In this document: one piece after another, positions 16,416 to 24,955 of the stretch | Layout: each line of letters begins with the position of its first letter | Position numbering within the stretch: the first letter of the stretch is position 1 | NCBI GenBank assembly: GCA_017644105.1 | Contig: JAEPMD010000019.1 | Span: forward strand, 1-64,000 | Reading direction: 5' to 3' | Length of the DNA stretch: 64,000 nt | Source: Rhizobiaceae bacterium | GTDB taxonomy: Bacteria; Pseudomonadota; Alphaproteobacteria; Rhizobiales; Rhizobiaceae | Notes under the pieces: model-generated | Told to the model about the DNA's origin: nothing | Databases searched by the model: none | Seen by the model: only the letters and a program-made list of their open reading frames with translations | Program-made: the position numbers and the translations under genes

Positions 16416-17634
16416 TGCAGGTACGTCAGCTAGCGAAATAGACGAGGGACGTCTTGTCGACAATATCATCTATTTTTGCCGCGCATTAAGACGCGCAGGC
16501 GTCCCTGTTGCGCCATCGCAAATCAAAGATCTCATTCGTGCTGTCGAAGTTGTTGGCTTTTCTCACAAACAGGATTTTCATCAAACTTTGCGTGCTTGTC
16601 TCATCACGCGACGCGAGCATATGGAGGTGTTTGAACAGGTCTTTAATCTGTTTTGGCGTGATCCGGAATTCCTTAATAAGATGATGCAAACCCTGCTGCC
16701 GTTTGCACAAAATATGGAGGAAACACCGCCAGAACCCAAAGCTGGTGCCAATCGCGCAGCTGAAGCAATGTCGGATAACTTGCCGCCGCCAATGGCGCAT
16801 GAGAGTAAAGATCAAGACGAGCTCATTCTCGACGCGCAGTTCAGTTTTTCTCAGAACGAGAGGCTGAAGTCGATGGATTTTGAGCAAATGTCAAATGCGG
16901 AAATCGCCGATGCGGAGCAGGCCATTTCGCAACTGGATTTTCACTTGCCAAAGTTGTTGTCCCGTCGTTCCCGCAAAAGCATTAGGGGCGAGAAAATTGA
17001 TATCCGCGCGAGCATTCACAATGCCCGGTTAAATGGCGGCGAAGTGGTAAAATTACTGCGCAAACGACGCATAGAAAAGCCCCGCAATTTGGTCATTCTG
17101 ATCGATATTTCAGGTTCTATGTCCGCTTATTCACGGATGATGATGCATTTTGCCAATGCGATTTCAACCAATCGACAACGTAAAAAAGGCAATGATTGGG
17201 CGAAAATCCATACATTCACCTTTGGCACGCAATTGACCAATATCTCGCGACAAGTTGCAGATAAAGACCCCGATATCGCTCTCAAATCCATAGGAAAAAC
17301 CGTGCAAGATTGGGATGGCGGTACCAAAATCGGTCAAAATTTAGAAGCGTTTAATCTCAATTGGTCGCGGCGGGTTCTATCTTCAGATGCGGTTGTATTG
17401 CTGATGACCGATGGTTTGGAGCGAGGGGATATGCAAATGCTGGATAGCCAAATCAAGCGGCTTAAACTTTCGTGTGATCAACTGATCTGGCTCAATCCGC
17501 TTTTGCGCTTTGACGAATTCCAACCCCTTGCGAGCGGCATTAAAACCATATTACCTCATGTTGATAAGATGGTTTCATGTCACAACATTCAATCTCTGAC
17601 CGAGCTTTCAGATGCATTTGGTCATTGTGGATAA
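16408..17634 (+). CDS. coxE: CoxE, VWA-domain protein
   Basis: This 408-residue protein contains a C-terminal von Willebrand factor A domain with the MIDAS motif DISGSMSAYS (about residues 232-241). It also has the downstream motif LLMTDGLERGD. It is the partner of the CoxD ATPase in maturing the hydroxylase. The start is ATG 16408, overlapping the coxD stop by 8 nt, which suggests translational coupling. The frame extends to 16336 but lies within coxD. coxF, coxC, coxB and other membrane cox genes, and any XdhC-like gene, are absent from this window. Confidence 0.9.
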   Translation: MASAGTSASEIDEGRLVDNIIYFCRALRRAGVPVAPSQIKDLIRAVEVVGFSHKQDFHQTLRACLITRREHMEVFEQVFNLFWRDPEFLNKMMQTLLPFAQNMEETPPEPKAGANRAAEAMSDNLPPPMAHESKDQDELILDAQFSFSQNERLKSMDFEQMSNAEIADAEQAISQLDFHLPKLLSRRSRKSIRGEKIDIRASIHNARLNGGEVVKLLRKRRIEKPRNLVILIDISGSMSAYSRMMMHFANAISTNRQRKKGNDWAKIHTFTFGTQLTNISRQVADKDPDIALKSIGKTVQDWDGGTKIGQNLEAFNLNWSRRVLSSDAVVLLMTDGLERGDMQMLDSQIKRLKLSCDQLIWLNPLLRFDEFQPLASGIKTILPHVDKMVSCHNIQSLTELSDAFGHCG

Positions 17635-17719
17635 GCCAAACATCCCAGCAACTGTTGACTACAAATTCTGATCAAATAGACTTATAAATTGTAGGGAAGT
17701 TTTCGTTTAGGGGGTGCAT

Positions 17720-19450
17720 ATGCGAAAGTTCAATCGGATATTTTTGTGCATTTTACCAATGGTATTGGTTTGGTTTGTTGGGCAAGCTCATGCAGCAAAA
17801 CGTGTCGCATTGGTCATTAGAAATTCCTCATATGAGCGGATTGGAAAACTTGCAAATCCCATAAATGACGCGGTCTTACTTGGAGGAAAGCTCACCAATC
17901 TCGGCTTTGATGTATTATTGCATACTGATTTGAAATTTAACGAATTCAGTGATGTCCTAAGGCAGTTTGAAACTGAATTGGAAGGTGCTGAAGCAGCTCT
18001 GTTTTTTTATGCAGGTCATGGCATGCAATTTCGCAAAGAGAACTACCTGCTTGCAACAGATGCAAACCTTCGAGATGAGCATGATGTATCAACATCCGGG
18101 CGTGATCTTAAAAGCATCATTGAAATTATGGAGCGCAAGGTTCCACTAAGCTTGGTTTTTGTTGATGCGTGCCGCGATAACCCAATGGCCAATCAATTGG
18201 TAGATCGCCTGGGGAGTAAAAGCCGCTCACTGGGCATCGGGCGTGGTTTAGCGCCTGTCGAACATACTGCCAATACATTGATTGCTTTTGCAACAAAACC
18301 TGGCGCTATTGCAGCAGATGGTGATGGTAAAAACTCGCCTTTTACAGCCTCCTTGGCGCAACACATTGAAACCGCAAATATCGAAGTTTCAACCATGCTT
18401 AAGCGTGTGACGCGGGACGTCTTGGAGCAAACAGAGCTCAAGCAACGCCCCGAAGTTGTCGCGTCAATGGATTCAGAATTCTACTTTTTTCAAAATGAAA
18501 TCGCGCCACAAACGACTGTATCTTATGATTCCGATGCGCAAAAAGAACTGCTCGCTACAAAAGCGCTCCAAAACGCTATGGTGATCAATAGTCCGATTTC
18601 GTTCCAAGCAGTGATTGACGCATTTCCGGGGACCAACGCCTCTGATATTGCTGACCAATTGTTAAAGCAAAAGCTTGATACGCTCGCCGAACAACAAAAG
18701 AGAGCTGCGTCATCTAATCAGCAGGTGGCGATTTCTGCCGCGGATCTTTTGAAAAAGCTGGATGCGGCGCAATCATCTGACACTACGACCGAAGTTGCAA
18801 GTTTAACACCTGAGGACGTGGAAACCAGCTTGGGACTGGATAAAGACGGTTTTGAGAAGATCCAAAATGCATTGAACATGTTAGGTTTTGACGCCGGTGT
18901 GGCTGATGGCGTTTTTGGTGGGAAATCAAGAAAAGCGCTGAAATCTTTTCAAGTCGCCAACCGTATTGAACAGACCGGTTTTATTGATAATGCGTCGCTC
19001 TTGCACTTAATCAAAGTGTTTGAAGAAACACCCAAGACTTATGATGGATTGTGGAATTTAGAAGTTCATCGGTTTAATCCCCATCCTGAAGACCCTGCGC
19101 ATATTAACATGCGAACACTTCTTTCATCGGCACAGATGAGAATTCGCGGAAACGATATCAACATTGTTGACTGGCAAAATCAGGCGGGTGATTCCAGAGG
19201 AGACGACCGTAATCCGTTTGCAAAATTTTCAGGTAATCTTGCAAATAATGGCAGATTTACCATGAGATTTGATGCAGATTACCTTTTCAGTAAAAAGCGG
19301 ATCAAAAATGTGCAAATCAAAGGCACGCTCCCACAATTTGTCGCTTATGATGCGCAACTAGAATATCGCGGTGCGCGGCTTGAATATGTCGGACCAAAAG
19401 ATGAAATGTGGGTGCGAATTGAGCTCAAACGTATCGACAATGATGGATAA
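17720..19450 (+). CDS. Secreted caspase-fold (C14) protein with peptidoglycan-binding domain
   Basis: A Sec signal peptide (RIFLCILPMVLVWFVGQAHA, about residues 6-25) precedes a caspase-like p20 domain. The catalytic pair is visible: His100 in FFYAGHGMQF and Cys151 in VFVDACRDNP. Residues about 375-435 form a peptidoglycan-binding type 1 domain (ALNMLGFDAGVADGVFGGKSRKALKSF). A C-terminal region of about 130 residues has no family that I recognise. ATG 17720 is preferred over GTG 17714 because AGGGGG precedes it. It stands alone on the strand between coxE and a LacI gene. It probably acts in the periplasm, cleaving after basic residues like orthocaspases, but its substrate is unknown. Confidence 0.85.
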   Translation: MRKFNRIFLCILPMVLVWFVGQAHAAKRVALVIRNSSYERIGKLANPINDAVLLGGKLTNLGFDVLLHTDLKFNEFSDVLRQFETELEGAEAALFFYAGHGMQFRKENYLLATDANLRDEHDVSTSGRDLKSIIEIMERKVPLSLVFVDACRDNPMANQLVDRLGSKSRSLGIGRGLAPVEHTANTLIAFATKPGAIAADGDGKNSPFTASLAQHIETANIEVSTMLKRVTRDVLEQTELKQRPEVVASMDSEFYFFQNEIAPQTTVSYDSDAQKELLATKALQNAMVINSPISFQAVIDAFPGTNASDIADQLLKQKLDTLAEQQKRAASSNQQVAISAADLLKKLDAAQSSDTTTEVASLTPEDVETSLGLDKDGFEKIQNALNMLGFDAGVADGVFGGKSRKALKSFQVANRIEQTGFIDNASLLHLIKVFEETPKTYDGLWNLEVHRFNPHPEDPAHINMRTLLSSAQMRIRGNDINIVDWQNQAGDSRGDDRNPFAKFSGNLANNGRFTMRFDADYLFSKKRIKNVQIKGTLPQFVAYDAQLEYRGARLEYVGPKDEMWVRIELKRIDNDG

Positions 19451-19534
19451 ATAACGCCTGTTAAAAACTATCCAACATTTGAACCCTAAATCAGTGTTTT
19501 AACCAAACAACTTGGTAAAACCGTCCCTAACTGT

Positions 19535-19564
19535 TTGACATAAAAAGCTACAAAAAGCTAAGTA
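19535..19564 (+). promoter_or_regulatory. Putative sigma70 promoter of the first LacI-family gene
   Basis: A perfect TTGACA (19535-19540) is followed after 18 nt by TAAGTA (19559-19564), 36 nt before the gene. A short direct repeat (AAAAAGCTA twice, 19542-19550 and 19552-19560) lies in the spacer. Confidence 0.4.
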
Positions 19565-19599
19565 TTGACCAGATACTCATCAGACTGACGCAGGGAAAT

Positions 19600-20625
19600 A
19601 TGACGACATTAAAAGACTTAAGCCGCCATCTTGGCCTTTCAGTCACCCAAGTCAGCCGCGCGATTAATGATCATGATGATGTAAGTGCAAGCACCAAAGA
19701 ACGCGTGCGAGAAGCAGCGAAAGAACTTGGCTATTCGGTCAATCTCACAGCTCGCTCGCTGGTCACTGGCCGCACAGGCATGGTGTGTTTGATCAGGGAC
19801 GGGCACCTCAATCTCCCAGAGCACACGTCAGGTTTCGAAGTGATATCCGGTCTGTCGATGGAGTTTTCACAGCGGGGATATCAATTCAACCTGCAAATGA
19901 CACCAGAAGGCACAGATCCTGTCAAAGTTTATAAAAAAGCGGTCGCCAGTGGCTCATTTGACGGATTTATTCTCACCGATGCCACAGTCAACGATGAGCG
20001 TGTGGCGCTTTTAGAGGAGCTTGGTGTACCATTTGTGGTTCACGGTCGTGTCGGTGAAGACCCCAAACATGCCTATTTCGATATCGATAATTATGGCGTT
20101 GCGCTGCACCAGGTTCGGCACTTGACTACGCTTGGTCACAAAAGAATTGGATTGCTCAACGGTCGGGACGGCTATGTTTATTCTGAAAGTCGCATCGATG
20201 GCTATAAAGATGGTTTGGCGGAAGCAGGAATCGCTTTTGATGATCGCCTCATCCGAAGCGGCCCGATGATCGAAGATCAGGCTTTAATCTCAACCATTGC
20301 AATGTTTCAAGACATAGATCCGGCGCCTACAGCGCTCATTTGCAGCAATATTTTGCTCGCAAAAGGAGCCTATCATGCTTTATCCGCACTAAACTTGAGC
20401 ATCCCGCAAGATGTGTCCGTGATTGCCCATGATGATGTGCTCAGTAGCATTCGTGCATCTGCATTTTATCCTGCATTAACAGTGACAAAATCGCCATTTG
20501 AGGATGGTTATTCAGTCATCGCTGATATCCTGTGTTCAAGGATTGATCCGTCTCAAAAAGACGTTGAAAGCGTCGAAGTTCCCTTCAAATTTATCGAACG
20601 CGCCTCGACCGACAAACCTGCTTAA
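19600..20625 (+). CDS. LacI-family repressor of the GH4/CUT1 sugar operon
   Basis: This 341-residue regulator has an N-terminal helix-turn-helix (TTLKDLSRHLGLSVTQVSRAINDHDDVS, residues 2-29) followed by the hinge helix region AARSLVTG-like LTARSLVTG. The rest is a periplasmic-binding-protein-like sugar sensor domain ending near residue 335. It lies 134 nt upstream of the binding-protein gene, and that gap contains two perfect palindromes with the central CG expected of LacI-family operators. It should repress the transporter-GH4 operon until a sugar effector binds. Confidence 0.93.
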   Translation: MTTLKDLSRHLGLSVTQVSRAINDHDDVSASTKERVREAAKELGYSVNLTARSLVTGRTGMVCLIRDGHLNLPEHTSGFEVISGLSMEFSQRGYQFNLQMTPEGTDPVKVYKKAVASGSFDGFILTDATVNDERVALLEELGVPFVVHGRVGEDPKHAYFDIDNYGVALHQVRHLTTLGHKRIGLLNGRDGYVYSESRIDGYKDGLAEAGIAFDDRLIRSGPMIEDQALISTIAMFQDIDPAPTALICSNILLAKGAYHALSALNLSIPQDVSVIAHDDVLSSIRASAFYPALTVTKSPFEDGYSVIADILCSRIDPSQKDVESVEVPFKFIERASTDKPA

Positions 20626-20645
20626 ATTTTTTATAAAAATCCCTA

Positions 20646-20673
20646 TTGACAATTTTTGAAGCTTATCTATTTT
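20646..20673 (+). promoter_or_regulatory. Putative sigma70 promoter of the CUT1/GH4 operon
   Basis: TTGACA (20646-20651) and TATTTT (20668-20673) are separated by 16 nt. Both LacI operators lie directly downstream, over the expected transcription start, which is the standard arrangement for repression. Confidence 0.6.
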
Positions 20674-20678
20674 TCATT

Positions 20679-20694
20679 TCCGAAACGTTTCGGA
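20679..20694. promoter_or_regulatory. LacI-family operator 1
   Basis: TCCGAAACGTTTCGGA is a perfect 16-bp palindrome with the central CG typical of LacI-family sites. Its centre is 32 bp from that of operator 2, about three helical turns. Confidence 0.8.
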
Positions 20695-20709
20695 TATGAT
20701 TTTTAAGCA

Positions 20710-20727
20710 ATCCAAAACGTTTTGGAT
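20710..20727. promoter_or_regulatory. LacI-family operator 2
   Basis: ATCCAAAACGTTTTGGAT is a perfect 18-bp palindrome with the same AACGTT core as operator 1. It lies 33 bp before the binding-protein start. Confidence 0.8.
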
Positions 20728-20759
20728 GAATTTTATGTTTCGTATATAGGAGGAAAACG

Positions 20760-22043
20760 ATGACTAAAATTTCAAACAGCATGCGCACATCTGTAGGCGT
20801 AATCGCAGGGTTAGCTTTCACGCTGATGGCAGGTATTTCAAACGCAGCAGAAATTTCCGTTGCTTCCGGAATTACGGGCAATGGGGTGGAGAATTTCAAA
20901 AAAATCGTAGCGCCTTGGGAAAAGGAAACTGGGCACACAGTGAAGCTTGTGCCGATGCCAGCTTCAACAACTGATCAGTTCGGTCAATATCGACTATGGT
21001 TGGCTGCAGCCAATGCGGATATCGATCTTTATTCAACTGATGTGATCTGGGCGCCGCAATTGGCAGATCAGTTCATTGATCTTGCAGAGCCAGCAGCGGA
21101 ATTGATGAAATCTCATTTCCCATCCATCATGGAATCGCAAACTGTAAATGGTAAACTCGTAGCTTTGCCGCTTTATACCGATGCGCCAGCGCTTTATTAC
21201 CGTAAAGATTTGCTCGAAAAGCATGGGGCAGCAGTGCCAACAACTTGGGAAGAGCTAACAACAACAGCCAAGATTGTTCAGGACAAAGAACGCGCCGCCG
21301 GTAATGGCGACATGTGGGGCTTTGTTTGGCAGGGTAATGCCTATGAAGGGCTAACATGTAATGGTCTAGAGTGGATTAAATCATTTGGTGGTGGACAAAT
21401 TGTCGAGCCAGACGGATCAATTTCCATCAACAATGAAAAAGCAATTGCCGCACTCGAGTTGGCCGCATCATGGCCAGGTGCGATTTCACCACAAGGTGTT
21501 CTTGCTTATCAGGAAGAAGAAGCGCGTGGCGTCTGGCAAACAGGTAACGCTGTCTTTATGCGCAACTGGCCTTACGCCTATCGTTTGGGCAATGGTGAAG
21601 ATAGCCCGGTTAAGGGTCTGTTTGGTGTCACAACGCTTCCTACAGGTGGCGGTCATGACACAAGTGCAGCAACATTAGGTGGTTGGAACATTGCCGTTTC
21701 CAAATATTCAACCCAACAAGAAGCGGCGGTCTCGCTCGCACTATATCTTGCAGGGCCTGAAGCTCAGAAAAAGCGTGCATTGCTAGCATCTCAATTGCCA
21801 ACGATTGTATCACTATATGATGATGCTGAAATTGCGGCAGAACAGCCAATCATTCCACAATGGAAAGACGTGTTCCTGCAAGCTGTTCCGCGTCCATCAG
21901 CGCCAACGAAATCGTCTTATAATGAAGTGTCTTCATTGTTCTGGTCAGCGTTTCATGACACGCTTTCAGGCAATGGAAGTGCAGCGGAGAATTTGGAATT
22001 GCTCGAAGCTGAGCTAACCGATCTTCGCGGCGATAGCTGGTAG
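20760..22043 (+). CDS. CUT1 sugar ABC transporter, periplasmic binding protein
   Basis: This 427-residue extracellular solute-binding protein family 1 member has a Sec signal peptide (residues about 1-30, ending at NAA). The mature part contains the family segments YRLWLAAANADIDLYSTDVIW, LPLYTDAPALYYRKDLLEKHG and PTTWEEL. The motif pattern resembles trehalose/maltose-type binding proteins. AGGAGG precedes the ATG. It is the first gene of an operon with two permeases, an ATPase and a GH4 glycosidase, so the cargo is probably an alpha-linked di- or oligosaccharide or related glycoside. The precise sugar is inferred only. Confidence 0.9.
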   Translation: MTKISNSMRTSVGVIAGLAFTLMAGISNAAEISVASGITGNGVENFKKIVAPWEKETGHTVKLVPMPASTTDQFGQYRLWLAAANADIDLYSTDVIWAPQLADQFIDLAEPAAELMKSHFPSIMESQTVNGKLVALPLYTDAPALYYRKDLLEKHGAAVPTTWEELTTTAKIVQDKERAAGNGDMWGFVWQGNAYEGLTCNGLEWIKSFGGGQIVEPDGSISINNEKAIAALELAASWPGAISPQGVLAYQEEEARGVWQTGNAVFMRNWPYAYRLGNGEDSPVKGLFGVTTLPTGGGHDTSAATLGGWNIAVSKYSTQQEAAVSLALYLAGPEAQKKRALLASQLPTIVSLYDDAEIAAEQPIIPQWKDVFLQAVPRPSAPTKSSYNEVSSLFWSAFHDTLSGNGSAAENLELLEAELTDLRGDSW

Positions 22044-22115
22044 AATAAACCTCCCGGACGGGTCGGGTGCGCGTTGTGCATCCGACCCCAATTACGGATT
22101 GATATCGAGCACATC

Positions 22116-23075
22116 ATGACATCTTATCCTCAACATTCTGGCGGGCAGAGCCTTGCCGCCCAGCGTCGCAAAGCCGCCTTTTGGTTTCTCGCGCCCATGC
22201 TGGCAGCGTTGTTTTTCGTCGCCGCCTGGCCGTTGCTGCGCACCATTTATTTCTCGTTCACAGACACAACTCTGACGAACCTTTATGGTGGCGAATGGAT
22301 CGGCTTTAAAAACTATCTTTCTTACCGCCAGCTTTCATCCGGGCGTGTCATCTGGAAGGGTACCTTGGTGGATCCGGCTTGGTGGAACGCGGTTTGGAAC
22401 ACCGTTCGTTTTTCAGTGATTTCCGTGGCGATAGAAACGGTTCTTGGCATCATTGTCGCGTTGATTTTACACCGCAATTTTGTTGGTCGTGGATGGGTGC
22501 GCGCCGCTATTCTGATCCCATGGGCTATCCCAACAATTGTGTCTGCACGCATGTGGGGTTGGATGCTGAATGATCAGTTTGGGATCATCAATGATATCTT
22601 GCTCAAGCTGCATCTTATCGAAACCAAAATTGCCTGGACCGCAAATATTGAAACTGCCATGACCGCTGTTTTAATCGTCGATGTCTGGAAAACCACGCCC
22701 TTTATGGCACTTCTTTGCCTCGCGGGATTGCAGATGGTGCCAAAAGATATTTATGAGGCGGCGCGCGTTGATGGTGTGCATCCGATAAAGGTCTTTTTCC
22801 GCATCACCTTGCCGCTCATTCGGCCAGCTCTGATGGTTGCGATCATATTCAGAACGCTCGATGCCTTGCGCATATTTGATCTGATCTATGTGCTCACGCC
22901 CAATTCGAAGGCGACCAAGACCATGTCTGTGATCGCGCGTGAAAACCTAATTGATTTTGACAAATTCGCTTATGGCGCAGCGCAATCGACCATTTTATTC
23001 GCCATCATTGCCGTCTTTGTTTCAGCCTATATCTGGCTTGGGAAAGTTGATCTCGCTGGGGAGGGGGACCGATGA
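22116..23075 (+). CDS. CUT1 sugar ABC transporter permease (MalF type)
   Basis: This 319-residue membrane protein has six predicted membrane segments, the first near residues 20-42 (FWFLAPMLAALFFVAAWPLL). The EAA loop that docks on the ATPase is IYEAARVDGVHPIKVFFRITLP (split here for description). The start at ATG 22116 avoids an unlikely N-terminal extension from 22074. The downstream permease overlaps its stop by 4 nt (ATGA), indicating translational coupling. Confidence 0.92.
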   Translation: MTSYPQHSGGQSLAAQRRKAAFWFLAPMLAALFFVAAWPLLRTIYFSFTDTTLTNLYGGEWIGFKNYLSYRQLSSGRVIWKGTLVDPAWWNAVWNTVRFSVISVAIETVLGIIVALILHRNFVGRGWVRAAILIPWAIPTIVSARMWGWMLNDQFGIINDILLKLHLIETKIAWTANIETAMTAVLIVDVWKTTPFMALLCLAGLQMVPKDIYEAARVDGVHPIKVFFRITLPLIRPALMVAIIFRTLDALRIFDLIYVLTPNSKATKTMSVIARENLIDFDKFAYGAAQSTILFAIIAVFVSAYIWLGKVDLAGEGDR

Positions 23076-23899
23076 AATATTACGTCCAAGAAACTTGCTT
23101 TTATCTATTGGTGTTGATCATCGTTATCGCTTCAGTATTCCCATTTTATTACGCGATCATCACAAGCTTTAAAGCCGGCACTGCGCTATTTGAAGTCGAT
23201 TATCTGCCCACGTCGTTCAACCTCGCAAATTACGCCGAAGTCTTTGCAAGTCCGAACTTCATTCGAAGCATTTTTAATTCCGTTTTCATCGCATCAGCGA
23301 CCGTTGGCTTTGCCATGTTCTTAGCCATCACAGCATCTTATGCGTTAGCGCGTGTAAGGTTTCAGGGCCGCGGGCTTTTGTTGATGACAATCCTAGCTGT
23401 TTCGATGTTCCCGCAGATTGCGGTGCTTGCAGGATTGTTTGAACTCGTACGCTTTTTGGGTATTTTCAATAAGCCATGGGCGATGATTTTGAGCTACACC
23501 ATTTTCACACTGCCATTTACGGTCTGGGTGCTCACAACCTTTATGCGCGATCTGCCAATGGAGATCGAAGAAGCCGCAATTGTTGATGGCGCAACCCCCT
23601 GGCAAATTATTACAAAAGTGTTTTTGCCGCTTTTATGGCCAGCATTGGTCACAACGGGATTGCTCGCCTTTATCGGCGCGTGGAACGAGTTTTTATTCGC
23701 GCTGACATTTACAGCGTCAGATACGCAAAGAACCGTACCTGTAGCCATCGCGCTATTGTCAGGATCGAGCGAATTTGAAACGCCTTGGGGCATGCTCATG
23801 GCAGCATCTGTGATCGTCACAGTGCCATTAATTATCCTCGTTTTAATATTTCAGAAAAAAATCGTAGCCGGTTTAACCGCTGGCGGTGTCAAAGGGTAA
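23072..23899 (+). CDS. CUT1 sugar ABC transporter permease (MalG type)
   Basis: This 275-residue permease has six membrane segments, starting with FYLLVLIIVIASVFPFYYAI. Its EAA loop reads IEEAAIVDGATPWQIITKVF. It pairs with the preceding permease to form the channel. Its ATG overlaps the previous stop codon. Confidence 0.92.
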   Translation: MKYYVQETCFYLLVLIIVIASVFPFYYAIITSFKAGTALFEVDYLPTSFNLANYAEVFASPNFIRSIFNSVFIASATVGFAMFLAITASYALARVRFQGRGLLLMTILAVSMFPQIAVLAGLFELVRFLGIFNKPWAMILSYTIFTLPFTVWVLTTFMRDLPMEIEEAAIVDGATPWQIITKVFLPLLWPALVTTGLLAFIGAWNEFLFALTFTASDTQRTVPVAIALLSGSSEFETPWGMLMAASVIVTVPLIILVLIFQKKIVAGLTAGGVKG

Positions 23900-23910
23900 C
23901 TGGAGGACAT

Positions 23911-24918
23911 ATGGCACAGATAAATTTAAAAGGTTTGCGAAAATCCTTCGGATCCGTGGAAGTTATCCATGGCATTGATCTTGAAATTCGCAAAGGTGAG
24001 TTCATGGTCTTCGTCGGCCCTTCAGGCTGCGGGAAATCAACGCTTTTACGGCTCATTGCTGGACTTGAAGAAATCTCCGCAGGTGATCTCGAATTTGATG
24101 AAAAACGCGTCAATAACGATGTTCCCGCAAAGCGTGGCATTGCAATGGTGTTTCAATCCTATGCGCTTTATCCGCATATGTCCGTGTATGACAATATGGC
24201 CTTTGGCATGAAGCTGGCAAAATCAAACCCAGGCGAGATCAAAGAACGCGTACATAATGCTGCAAAAATGCTGCAGATTGATCACCTTATGGATCGAAAG
24301 CCAAAACAGCTTTCAGGTGGACAGCGTCAGCGCGTTGCCATTGGACGCGCAATCGTTAGAGATCCGCGTGTATTCTTGTTTGATGAGCCATTATCCAATT
24401 TGGACGCAGCATTGCGTGTGGCCACACGGTTGGAAATCGCCAAGCTGCATCAGAATATGAAAGACGTAACCATGATTTACGTCACCCATGACCAAGTTGA
24501 AGCTATGACCTTGGCTGATCGGATATGCGTGCTGCGCGATGGCTTGGTGGAGCAAGTTGGAACGCCGGATGAGCTTTATGAAAAACCGGCATCGGTTTTT
24601 GTCGCCGGGTTTATCGGATCGCCAAAAATGAACCTGTTGCAAGGTGCATTCTCTCATGATTTTGACTGCACAACGGTTGGTATTCGTCCAGAGCATATCG
24701 AAATTCAAACCGATGGCGCTGCGAAATGGCGCGGAAAAGTCGTTCACACAGAAAATCTGGGTTCAGATAGCTTCATATTTGTCGATATCGGCCACACAGA
24801 GCCCGTGATTGTCAGACAAATCGGCAGCCATCGCATTCCAGTAGGCACCGAAATTGGGATTAGCCCCATTGATCAACATATTCACCGATTTGATGAAAAT
24901 GATCAGATAATCGGTTAA
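23911..24918 (+). CDS. CUT1 sugar ABC transporter ATPase (MalK/UgpC type)
   Basis: This 335-residue ATPase starts at ATG 23911 behind GGAGG. It has Walker A GPSGCGKST (residues about 36-44), the Q-loop in VFQSYALYPHM, signature LSGGQRQRVAIGRAIV, Walker B VFLFDEPLSNLD and the switch His in YVTHDQVEAMT. A C-terminal OB-fold region of about 100 residues (GIRPEHIEI) is typical of MalK-type subunits. It energises the two permeases encoded just upstream. Confidence 0.94.
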   Translation: MAQINLKGLRKSFGSVEVIHGIDLEIRKGEFMVFVGPSGCGKSTLLRLIAGLEEISAGDLEFDEKRVNNDVPAKRGIAMVFQSYALYPHMSVYDNMAFGMKLAKSNPGEIKERVHNAAKMLQIDHLMDRKPKQLSGGQRQRVAIGRAIVRDPRVFLFDEPLSNLDAALRVATRLEIAKLHQNMKDVTMIYVTHDQVEAMTLADRICVLRDGLVEQVGTPDELYEKPASVFVAGFIGSPKMNLLQGAFSHDFDCTTVGIRPEHIEIQTDGAAKWRGKVVHTENLGSDSFIFVDIGHTEPVIVRQIGSHRIPVGTEIGISPIDQHIHRFDENDQIIG

Positions 24919-24955
24919 ACATCATTCTAACACTTATAATTATAGGAATCATAAG

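Noticed and set aside
11307-17634. Genuine aerobic CO dehydrogenase operon
   Set aside because: CoxL has the form II loop AYRGAGR and the gene order S-L-M; the form I signature with its copper-binding cysteine is missing.
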